Notes under the pieces: model-generated
What the model was told of the DNA's origin: nothing
Seen by the model: the letters and a program-made list of their open reading frames with translations, nothing else
The model's database searches: none
In this document: positions 1 to 6,681 of the stretch, in pieces
How the letters are laid out: each line of letters begins with the position of its first letter
How positions within the stretch are numbered: position 1 is the stretch's first letter
Position numbers and translations under genes: made by a program
NCBI GenBank assembly: GCA_025457805.1
Contig: JALOTR010000018.1
Span: forward strand, 1-12,276
Length of the DNA stretch: 12,276 nucleotides
DNA from: Akkermansiaceae bacterium
GTDB lineage: Bacteria; Verrucomicrobiota; Verrucomicrobiia; Verrucomicrobiales; Akkermansiaceae
Direction: 5' to 3'

Positions 1-603
1 CCAACTGCCGGTTCCAAGGGCTCCATTGCTGGTAGCAAGGAGAATTCCCGCGTTCACATCAGCCTTGCCGGAGAAACCGTTGGTGTTGGCGAGAGTGGCG
101 GTGCCAGCTCCATTTTTGATGAGCGATGCAGTTGCGAACCAGTTGTTGAATTGTGCGCCCATGATCAGGGTGCGTCCGCTTCCAACGTCCCACGTGACGG
201 CACCCACCGATACATATTCGCCATTGATGGTGAGGTCCCTGCTACCAGCCGCGATGGAGATCAAGGCCAAGCCGCTGTTTGCAAAGGCCGTATTCATGAT
301 CACCGGCTGGGCATTGGTGCTGTTGATCACGATGTCCTGGGAAAGGCCGTTTTCGAGATTCAGGCTGCCGATTCCGAAGTAGCCGTTGATGTTGACAGAC
401 GCATTGGCAGGTGTGCCGCCGAAACGATAGTCGTCCCATTGTGACCAGGTGTTTTCAGCCCAATTGCTGCCGTTGGTGAAATCCGAATCTGTACTGCCCG
501 TCCAATTGTAGATGGCTGCCCGGGCGGGGCTGATCGCCGTGACAATGGAGGACGTGACGATGAGAATGAAACGCCCGCGACAGGGGAAGTTTTTGGGTTT
601 CAT
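1..603 (-). CDS. Secreted autotransporter-associated beta-strand repeat protein (5' part only)
   Basis: The frame is open from ATG at 603-601 to the window edge, giving 201 residues with no stop, so the C-terminus is missing. Residues 1-29 form a clear signal peptide: basic n-region (MKPKNFPCRGR), hydrophobic core (FILIVTSSIVTAI) and an A-R-A cleavage site before AIYNW. Next comes a W-T-G-S...NGSNW segment typical of the start of autotransporter-type passenger domains. Residues 160-201 (LIKNGAGTATL ... VNAGILLATS..ALGTG) match the autotransporter-associated beta-strand repeat (TIGR02601-like: K-x-G-x-G-T-L, then V-x-x-G-x-L, then G-A-L-G-T-G). Proteins of this kind are large exported beta-helices, often with a C-terminal PEP-CTERM anchor or barrel, but that end lies outside the window. 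Function is unknown: surface adhesion or polymer binding are possibilities. It is transcribed divergently from the response regulator, and two palindromes sit 16-41 bp upstream of its start. No convincing Shine-Dalgarno sequence is present. Confidence 0.85.
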   Translation of the reverse strand, partial: MKPKNFPCRGRFILIVTSSIVTAISPARAAIYNWTGSTDSDFTNGSNWAENTWSQWDDYRFGGTPANASVNINGYFGIGSLNLENGLSQDIVINSTNAQPVIMNTAFANSGLALISIAAGSRDLTINGEYVSVGAVTWDVGSGRTLIMGAQFNNWFATASLIKNGAGTATLANTNGFSGKADVNAGILLATSNGALGTGSW

Positions 604-848
604 GGAACTTGAGGGTCTTTTGCTAGCAAACTGCAATCATTGCACATTTCAGCGATCCAAAAGTATTCAAATGGTGCTCATCCGTCTATGACTCGAAAGC
701 GTCATTTTTGGGTTTTCGACCTGTGGCGATCAGGGGCCTCCCGATGGGGAAAATCTGACGATTCAAGGATCTTTTCGGACACGCGCGAATGACGGGAAAG
801 ACGGCATTCATCCTTGAATCCAGTCGCGCTGGGTTCCACGGTTTTGCC
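604..848. promoter_or_regulatory. Divergent intergenic region between the autotransporter-repeat gene and the response regulator
   Basis: This 245-bp non-coding stretch separates two divergent genes, so it should hold both promoters. It is visibly AT-richer than the flanking genes. It contains two adjacent perfect palindromes (619-630 and 632-644, listed separately) and a looser dyad, TCGAAA at 693-698 with TTTCGA at 714-719 (6-bp arms, 15-base spacer). I could not identify a convincing -35/-10 pair in either direction. If the response regulator starts at the upstream ATG at 789, the region shrinks to 604-788. Confidence 0.5.
619..644. promoter_or_regulatory. Two adjacent palindromes, candidate operator
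   Basis: TTTGCTAGCAAA (619-630) is a perfect 12-bp palindrome. One base later, TGCAATCATTGCA (632-644) is a perfect palindrome with 6-bp arms around a single central base. Their centres are about 13.5 bp apart, and both contain TGC...GCA half-sites. They lie 16-41 bp upstream of the ATG of the minus-strand autotransporter-repeat gene, so they could overlap its promoter or 5' leader. The arrangement fits binding by a dimeric regulator; the adjacent NarL-type response regulator is one candidate. The assignment to any protein is inference. Confidence 0.45.
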
Positions 849-1499
849 ATGAAGACCTTCTCTGCGGACTTGTCGAAGATTTCCTTATTGGTCGTCGATG
901 ATCATGCGATGGTGAGAATTGGTTTGAAGGCAATGCTGGCGTTGGAACCGGATTTTGCGGTAATTGCGGAGGCGGAGGATGCGGATGAGGCGGTGCTGCG
1001 TTTTCGCGAACACCGTCCGGACATCGTATTGCTGGACCTGAGGATGCCGGGTGGGACCGGGGTGGTGGTGGTGAAGCGGGTTCTCAAGGAGTTTCCCGCA
1101 GCCCGGATCATCATGCTCACCAGCTTCGATCTGGAGGAAGAGGTGTTTCAATCACTGGACGCCGGTGCCAAAGGTTATGTATTGAAATCCGTGGGGCGGG
1201 ATGAATTGAACCATGCCATCCGCAAGGTGCATGGAGGCGAACGCTGCATACCGCCTGCAATCGAGCAACGATTGTCAGAGCGTGCGAAAAGCGAGCCGCT
1301 CACCACCCGGGAAATCGAAGTGCTAGATCACATGCGGCGTGGCCATTCCAGTCGCGAAATTGCAGCAGCTTTGGGGATCAGCGAGCACACGGCCAAAAAC
1401 CATACACGGGCCATCCTGCGGAAGCTTCGTGTCTCTGACCGGGCGGAGGCCGTGGCAGCGGGATTCGAACGGGGACTTTTGCACGCGGGAAGAGGGTAG
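849..1499 (+). CDS. NarL/FixJ-family two-component response regulator (REC + LuxR-type HTH)
   Basis: DNA-binding response regulator, 216 residues from ATG 849. The N-terminal receiver domain has the acidic pair D17-D18 (LLVVDDH), phosphoacceptor D63 (IVLLDLRMPG), the switch Thr (T91, in MLTSFD) and the conserved Lys (K113, in YVLKS). The C-terminal LuxR/GerE helix-turn-helix covers about residues 150-207 (LTTREIEVL ... SSREIAAALGISEHTAKNH ... LRVSDRAEAV). All residues needed for phosphotransfer are present, so it should be a functional transcription factor. An in-frame ATG at 789 would add 20 residues (MTGKTAFILESSRAGFHGFA) that are not part of the fold. I prefer 849 because the family normally begins a few residues before the first beta strand, but neither start has a good ribosome-binding site. 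It converges tail to tail with the histidine kinase, 33 bp apart. The kinase is of the class that partners NarL-type regulators, so the two are the likely cognate pair. Targets are unknown; the adjacent sugar genes and the divergent secreted-protein gene are candidates. Confidence 0.93.
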   Translation: MKTFSADLSKISLLVVDDHAMVRIGLKAMLALEPDFAVIAEAEDADEAVLRFREHRPDIVLLDLRMPGGTGVVVVKRVLKEFPAARIIMLTSFDLEEEVFQSLDAGAKGYVLKSVGRDELNHAIRKVHGGERCIPPAIEQRLSERAKSEPLTTREIEVLDHMRRGHSSREIAAALGISEHTAKNHTRAILRKLRVSDRAEAVAAGFERGLLHAGRG

Positions 1500-1532
1500 G
1501 GGGAGTTGAAACTTATGATTTCAGCCAGCTGA

Positions 1533-3683
1533 TCATTCGGGCAGTGCCACGCTTGCATGGATGGTGGTGCCTTGGCCGGACTTGCTTTCGATTTTGACCT
1601 CGCCGCCCAGGCGTTTCATGCGTTCACGCATTCCTTGAAGGCCGAAATGGCCTTCGTTCAGGCCGGGGGCTTGGAGCGGATCAAAACCGGCGCCATCATC
1701 ATGAACCCGGAGTTCCACCGAGCGATCGTGGAACTCGAGTGCGATGTGGATGTTCTGTGGTTGGGCATGTTTGATGGCGTTGGTCATGCACTCCTGCGAG
1801 AGCAGCAACAAATGTCCTGCAATGAAGTCCGGCAATTCACGTTCCTCACCATCCACCGTGACACTCGTCCGCACCGGATTGCGGGCGGAAAGCCCGGCCG
1901 CGACGTCGCGCAGGACATCCGCCAGATGACGGCCATTGAGTGCTTGGGCGCGCAGGTTCCACACGGAGCGGCGGACTTCTTCACGACTTAGTGCGAGAAG
2001 TTGTTTCGCCAATGCCAGATGCTGCATGCTGCGCTTGGGCTCGGATTCATGGAGCGCCTCGGAGACCACGAGTTGATAGGAAACGCCGGTCAATGCCTGC
2101 TCCACCGTGTCATGAAGATCCACCGCCATCCGTTCGCGTTCGCGCAGCGTGGCATCGAATTCGACTTCCGCATCACGCCTTGCACGGGTTTCCTGTGCAA
2201 GTGCGGCAGTGCGTTTGATAACTTGCTGTCTCAAGGATCTGGCCCAGACCAATGAGGCGAATAGGATGGATAATATCGCCCCCAGGGCCAAGCGGAGCCT
2301 TACCGATGTCCACCACGATGCAGCCTGAATGACAGCCACATCGTCCGCGCCGCGGACCAGCAACTCGATCCTGGAAGGGTCCGAATATCCGGGAACCGGC
2401 CAGGTCTCTGAGTAGTCAACCACACAAATGCCGCTGGTGGAGATGATGCTTCCGGGGCGCAAGCTATCCATCTGGCGAGTGGCATCCGGCGCAAGGATTG
2501 AAGCGGTGATGCTATAGCCCCCGCTATCCATGAACAAAAGGCGTGAGTCATCCTTCAGTTTCTCCACCTTTTCCAGACGTCCTGTTAGAGATATCAAACG
2601 GCCATCCCAATCATTGCGTGCGCGATCCTGCACCTTGCTTGCGGGGAGGAGAACCAACTCGGGAGAAATGGCGACCGGAGCGGGAACCGGAGCCTCGCCG
2701 GTTTTCTTGAGGATGGCTTGCTGCCACTCCACGAAGCGAGTCCGCACACCGGGAAATCCGACGGCCTCGACTTGATCGCCTACTTTGACCGATGAGTGTT
2801 TCGCCAGATTGACCCGCACCGCATGGTTCCCATCCTGGAGGTAAAGAAAGTTTCCGGGGTTCACCATGGTGACGGTGCCGCGGATGCGCTGGCGATGGAA
2901 ACTGAGGCCTTCCGGCGAGTAAGGTTGGAGGCGGCCGAGATCGACAAGCGGAGTCTGGAAGGGATCCGCAGCGGGGGACCGGGTGATTTCAATTTCCCTC
3001 GCGCTGGTCATTTCGATGCGGACCCCGGCCACTTGGGCGCGTTCGTTGAAGAACGGGAAACAGACCCCGCGGACGATAACCTCGGCATCGATCAAGTCGT
3101 CGGGCTGCATGCCGCCCGACTCAAGAGCCAGCACCGAGACCCTGCCGAACTCCCCCGCCAGTTCGAGGCCGAAGCTTTCGATTTGATTGCGCTGTGTCAC
3201 TTGTCGCACCACGCCTCTAATCTCCACGCGCATGCTATCATAACGTCCAGTGAGGAGTTGATTGGCGGTGACCGGGCGGGCGATGGGCAGCGGGCGCGTG
3301 CCGAGGATTTCCATGGAATGGAGCTTCACCACCGGGGCGAAACCTCCCTCGTCCGTCACCCCGGTGACTTCCACCCATGAAGAGACCGGAGGGGTTTTTC
3401 CCTTCGATGATCCATCGCCAGCGGTGATGTAAAGGCCGCCGCTTGCATCCTCGATCACGAAGTCACCTATCTCTTCCGGATAGGCAAAGGTTACCACTCC
3501 ACGCACCTTCACCAGCTTGGCAAGCGCGGCATCCTCGCGGTCAAGCGCGTGAATCTGTGCCGGCGTCATCGAAAGCGCATCCTTGCCCAACGAGATGGGA
3601 GCTTGGGAAATGATGAATCCGGATAACATCATTCCAGAGAAAAGCGCCTGACACTGTCGTGGGGATCCACGCCGAAGATTCAT
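1533..3683 (-). CDS. Membrane sensor histidine kinase, HisKA_3 class, with OB-like repeat sensor
   Basis: Predicted 716-residue sensor kinase from ATG 3683. The reading frame stays open to 3830, but that would overlap the upstream symporter gene and precede a normal signal sequence. Starting at 3683 gives a basic n-region (MNLRRGSPRQ) and a hydrophobic core ending near residue 33. The extracytoplasmic part holds four OB-like beta-barrel repeats at about residues 58-131, 151-234, 264-326 and 359-441. They share a pattern of R/I-R-G-V-V/T..., a 'fylqD..G' strand and a 'vGd.Vev.G' strand. One membrane helix lies at about 459-480 (RLALGAILSILFASLVWA), followed by a short coiled coil. The HisKA_3 motif ERERMAVDLHD gives phosphorylated H524. 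The ATPase domain has the N-box (QECMTNAIKHAQ, N635), the G1 box DDGAGFD (662-668) and G2 (HFGLQGMRERM), then GQGTT. It should phosphorylate a NarL-type regulator, most simply the convergent one at 849-1499. It sits 31 bp after the symporter gene, so it is probably the last gene of the sugar operon. The ligand is unknown, possibly a saccharide. Confidence 0.92.
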   Translation of the reverse strand: MNLRRGSPRQCQALFSGMMLSGFIISQAPISLGKDALSMTPAQIHALDREDAALAKLVKVRGVVTFAYPEEIGDFVIEDASGGLYITAGDGSSKGKTPPVSSWVEVTGVTDEGGFAPVVKLHSMEILGTRPLPIARPVTANQLLTGRYDSMRVEIRGVVRQVTQRNQIESFGLELAGEFGRVSVLALESGGMQPDDLIDAEVIVRGVCFPFFNERAQVAGVRIEMTSAREIEITRSPAADPFQTPLVDLGRLQPYSPEGLSFHRQRIRGTVTMVNPGNFLYLQDGNHAVRVNLAKHSSVKVGDQVEAVGFPGVRTRFVEWQQAILKKTGEAPVPAPVAISPELVLLPASKVQDRARNDWDGRLISLTGRLEKVEKLKDDSRLLFMDSGGYSITASILAPDATRQMDSLRPGSIISTSGICVVDYSETWPVPGYSDPSRIELLVRGADDVAVIQAASWWTSVRLRLALGAILSILFASLVWARSLRQQVIKRTAALAQETRARRDAEVEFDATLRERERMAVDLHDTVEQALTGVSYQLVVSEALHESEPKRSMQHLALAKQLLALSREEVRRSVWNLRAQALNGRHLADVLRDVAAGLSARNPVRTSVTVDGEERELPDFIAGHLLLLSQECMTNAIKHAQPQNIHIALEFHDRSVELRVHDDGAGFDPLQAPGLNEGHFGLQGMRERMKRLGGEVKIESKSGQGTTIHASVALPE

Positions 3684-3714
3684 GGCACTGGTCTCTTGTA
3701 TTTTCCCTGTTGCG

Positions 3715-5217
3715 TCAATCGTCGTCTGGGCAGTGAGCAGGGCTCCGAGCAAGATGGCGCTCGTCGCGGATTGTTTGATCCCGGAGCGTTTCGATGCAGC
3801 GGCGGGTGATCGGATAGAGACGGATTGCAAGCAATGAGAGGAGACAGATTGCCGCGCCGATGACGAAAGTGACCATGCCGAGGTTCCAGATCGCCTGCGG
3901 GGTCTGGGTCACGGTCTTGCCGTCCTTCGGCACTTGATAGCCGATGCCGCTGAGGCACCAACCGGCGACGATGAGGCTGAAGGAAATGGCCATGCGCATG
4001 GCAAGGCTGAAGACCGACGAGTAGCCACCATCCTTCACCTCGCCGGTTTTCAGGCGGCGCACCTCGCTCACATCCGCCATCATCGCAGTGGAAACGGGCA
4101 GCATGATGCCGTTGCCAAACCAATAGGAGGCGTGGAAAAACACGAAGAGGATCAACGCGAGCGGCAGGGTGGTTCCGCCAATGGGCAAGGTGGCGTCCGG
4201 TTTCACCCAACCTGTTAGAAACAACACGGCGAGCATGATGTTTCCCGCAATACTGATGGTGCCGCCGATGAGCACCGCGCCTTTCTTGTCGAAGCGGCGG
4301 GTGAGTCCCATGGAGACCAGCGCGCCGAGCGCCATGCCGATCATGGTGCTGCCGTGGGCGATGGACTTTTGCCATGCGGGGAATTTCATGAAATCGTCAT
4401 AAACAAACATCTGCAGGGAACTGACGATGACCATGCCGGCACACCCAACGAAGATGAAGATAAACACCCAGCGCGGATTCGGATCGGCGAGGATGGTTTT
4501 CATTTCGATGAGAAACTCCTTGATCCATCCTTGACCGGATGTGCGTGGCGCGTTGCTCGTATCCTCACGCCAGCGGAAGGTGAACACACAGACGAGGATG
4601 ACGAAGACCGCAGTGGCAATGGCGAAGGCACCGCCCATGTGATGATAGTTTGCCTCGACGGTGGTTGCCTGTTCATTGCCTTTTCCACCGAAGAAAAACA
4701 CCCATGCCATGGCAGGACCGGCGAAGTTGGCGGCCATGTTGAAAATCTGGCGGATGCCCTGAAGGCGCGAGCGGCCCTGATAGTCCGTGCACATCTCGAA
4801 ACCAAGCGCCATGTAGGGAATGAAAAACATCGTCAGGCCCGTGCGCAGGAGCAGGTTCATCGTTACCAGATACCAGAAGATGCCCATCTGGCTGCCGCGG
4901 CTGAATTCGGGCACCGTCCAGATCAGGTAGGAGCAAAGCGCCATCAGCAATCCGCCCATGAACATGTAGGGATGACGGCGGCCCCACTTGCCGCGGGTGT
5001 TGTCGCTGATGTGCCCCATCACCGGCTCGGTGATCGCCTCCCAAAACACGGACACTGACATCGCGAGTCCCGCCCATGTGGGATCGAGGCCGAGCGACTT
5101 GGTATAGAACAGCATGGCAAACCCGAAGATGCCATTCATCACCAGGGAGTTCGCGCACTCGCCGAGCGAGTAGGTGAACATGCTGCCTGTCGGGCAGGTC
5201 TTGGGTTTTCGGGTCAT
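3715..5217 (-). CDS. GPH-family (MelB-like) sugar:cation symporter, MFS superfamily
   Basis: Integral membrane transporter of 500 residues with about 12 hydrophobic segments. It fits the glycoside-pentoside-hexuronide:cation symporter family, which imports sugars or glycosides with H+ or Na+. The diagnostic region is helix II plus the following loop: FWEAITEPVMGH (59-70) and D-N-T-R-G-K-W-G-R-R-H-P-Y (72-84), matching the family pattern of an acidic residue, 'dPxmG', then 'D..R.k.GrrrP'. The positions corresponding to the two cation-site aspartates of E. coli/Salmonella MelB (D55 and D59, from memory) are Glu here (E60 and E64). The C-terminus is a hydrophilic, acidic-ended cytoplasmic tail of about 30 residues. 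It follows the GH29-like gene by 111 bp and precedes the kinase by 31 bp on the same strand, which suggests it imports a product of the neighbouring hydrolases. The exact substrate cannot be read from the sequence. ATG 5217 is the first start and gives a sensible cytoplasmic N-terminus. Confidence 0.9.
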   Translation of the reverse strand: MTRKPKTCPTGSMFTYSLGECANSLVMNGIFGFAMLFYTKSLGLDPTWAGLAMSVSVFWEAITEPVMGHISDNTRGKWGRRHPYMFMGGLLMALCSYLIWTVPEFSRGSQMGIFWYLVTMNLLLRTGLTMFFIPYMALGFEMCTDYQGRSRLQGIRQIFNMAANFAGPAMAWVFFFGGKGNEQATTVEANYHHMGGAFAIATAVFVILVCVFTFRWREDTSNAPRTSGQGWIKEFLIEMKTILADPNPRWVFIFIFVGCAGMVIVSSLQMFVYDDFMKFPAWQKSIAHGSTMIGMALGALVSMGLTRRFDKKGAVLIGGTISIAGNIMLAVLFLTGWVKPDATLPIGGTTLPLALILFVFFHASYWFGNGIMLPVSTAMMADVSEVRRLKTGEVKDGGYSSVFSLAMRMAISFSLIVAGWCLSGIGYQVPKDGKTVTQTPQAIWNLGMVTFVIGAAICLLSLLAIRLYPITRRCIETLRDQTIRDERHLARSPAHCPDDD

Positions 5218-5328
5218 GGGCGCTTGGTGGATGGCGTGTGGGGATTCGATCTGGCTTGCTGCTGATTCTGTTGGCGTGGGACTCGCGTGAAATACAACGA
5301 TGATGGCATCAGGACGATCCTTGCGTTT

Positions 5329-6681
5329 TTACTTCCGCTCCATCCGGATGGCGGTGTGGACGGGGTTCCATGACGTGCCATCAGGAAGCGTGACGAGATA
5401 ACCTGCCTTGTCCATTTCCAGACTGACCGGACTTCCGGATGGGAGCAGCGTTGCATTCCGGAAGCGTGCCCCATTGGCGGGCATGCCGATGCGAAGACGA
5501 TTGCTGCCAGGTGGATTGAGGATGTGAAGATAAGTGATGGAGCCATCGGGTGAATCGGTGGCACCCCCCCACTCGACGGCGCGGACTCCCCAACCGATGT
5601 TTTTGAGTGCGGCGCCTTTTTGGGTGGGAAATGCCTTGCTGGCGATGGTGCCTTTGATGGAAGCGGCGACGGGTTTGATATAACTTGCGAAGCGGGTCAT
5701 CGTTTCCGCCACGCCGGGTTCCCATCCTCCACCGGCATAAGGACCGGCGGCCCATTGCATGCCACCGCCGTGGGTGTTCGCACCGGCTTGCAGCACAGTG
5801 TAGCGGAACATGTCTTCCGCGGAATAAACCACGGTATTTTGCTCCGTTGCCGGCTTGGCCGCCCACCAGGTGGTGGCGAATACGGAGGCCACGGGGAGGT
5901 CCCATGCGGGCCATGCACCGCCATCGCGGTTCTCAAATTGCTGCCAGTGGTGATATTCCTTCACTCCCACATCGCATGAATAGATGGTCCCATAGTAATT
6001 CTGCTGCAGCACCAGATGGGGCGCACGCGATTTGATGGTTTTGCGCAGGCGCGGGTAATCGACCACGCGGTGGCTGTCTCCTGCGGAACTGCCTTCATCG
6101 AGAAACAAACCGGTGATGTCCTTGCCATAGCGGTCCACAAGTTCGGCATAGAGTTCGTTGGTGAAATCATTCCATTTCTGATAGTCGAATTCATTCCAAT
6201 CCGGATCGCCACCCTTGCTGCCCATCCCCCAACCGGTTTTCACCCGATCCTCGCCATGCAGGTCATGGCCGTCGCGGGGATGGGTGTAGAGCACCAGCGG
6301 AATTCCTTTCGCCTTGAGCGCCTTGATCAGATCGCCGATCAAATCCCGCTTGCAGGCATGAGTGGGGAGTCCCCATTTGCGCATGGTTTCACTGGGAAAG
6401 AGCGGGTTGATGTTGGCATGCCAGGCGGTGAAAATCACATATTCCACCTGCCAGGCGGCCATGTCGTTTGCAAACGATTCGACATCGAAGGCGGCGGCGA
6501 AGGCATCGAAATTCTCAGGCTGCCCGCCGTTGCGGTCGATGGTGAGGCCGCCGCCCTTGCCGGCCCAGACGTAGTGAACGAAGAATCCGTATTTGGATTT
6601 CAGGAAATCCTGCGCAGGCTCTGCGTGTAGAGCCTGACAGAACAACAACGATGCGAGCCATGCGGCGAGAATGGATTTCAT
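5329..6681 (-). CDS. Secreted GH29-like glycoside hydrolase (putative alpha-L-fucosidase-type)
   Basis: 450-residue protein with a typical signal peptide (MKSILAAWLASLLFCQALHA, cleaved before EPAQ). Cys15 is not in a proper lipobox, so it is probably a soluble periplasmic or exported enzyme. The body resembles the GH29 (clan GH-R) (beta/alpha)8 barrel: KYGFFVHY (30-37) at the first strand, AAWQVEYVIFTAWH (75-88), a D-L-I-G-D-L-I-K-A-L-K-A-K-G-I helix (113-127), LVLYTH (129-134), and D195 in TGLFLDEGSS, which aligns with the GH29 nucleophile aspartate. The C-terminal ~90 residues look like a small beta-sandwich. It departs from canonical GH29 sequences: the usual K-H-H-D-G-F active-site segment reads AWHANI, and H-W-G reads HYVWAG. 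Substrate may therefore not be plain fucose. Its ATG overlaps the stop of the upstream GH106-like gene (ATGA, 6678-6681), implying translational coupling. A distantly related barrel family is the main alternative. A run of seven Cs (5564-5570 on the plus strand) lies inside the gene but the frame is intact. Confidence 0.72.
   Translation of the reverse strand: MKSILAAWLASLLFCQALHAEPAQDFLKSKYGFFVHYVWAGKGGGLTIDRNGGQPENFDAFAAAFDVESFANDMAAWQVEYVIFTAWHANINPLFPSETMRKWGLPTHACKRDLIGDLIKALKAKGIPLVLYTHPRDGHDLHGEDRVKTGWGMGSKGGDPDWNEFDYQKWNDFTNELYAELVDRYGKDITGLFLDEGSSAGDSHRVVDYPRLRKTIKSRAPHLVLQQNYYGTIYSCDVGVKEYHHWQQFENRDGGAWPAWDLPVASVFATTWWAAKPATEQNTVVYSAEDMFRYTVLQAGANTHGGGMQWAAGPYAGGGWEPGVAETMTRFASYIKPVAASIKGTIASKAFPTQKGAALKNIGWGVRAVEWGGATDSPDGSITYLHILNPPGSNRLRIGMPANGARFRNATLLPSGSPVSLEMDKAGYLVTLPDGTSWNPVHTAIRMERK

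Noticed and set aside
1507..1523. Small dyad TGAAA...TTTCA in the convergent gap, considered as a bidirectional terminator
   Set aside because: Only a 5-bp AT-rich stem with a 7-base loop and no T-run; too weak to call.
2796..3380. Plus-strand open frame of 194 codons opposite the kinase sensor region
   Set aside because: Antisense shadow: low-complexity, charged translation with no motif, while the minus strand carries the patterned OB-like repeats.
3684..3830. Upstream extension of the kinase frame to 3830
   Set aside because: It would overlap the end of the symporter gene and place 49 non-conserved residues before a normal signal sequence that starts at 3683.
4354..5058. Plus-strand open frame of 234 codons opposite the symporter
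   Set aside because: Its His/Glu/Gly/Ala-rich translation is typical of the complement of a membrane protein gene; no family resemblance.
5301..5329. AGGA-CGA-TCCT followed by TGCGTTTTT, resembling a plus-strand terminator
   Set aside because: The stem is only 4 bp and no plus-strand gene lies upstream to be terminated.
5564..5570. Run of seven Cs inside the GH29-like gene, considered as a phase-variation tract
   Set aside because: Short, in an intact frame, in a C-terminal domain of a catabolic enzyme, and not near the start; no sign of switching.
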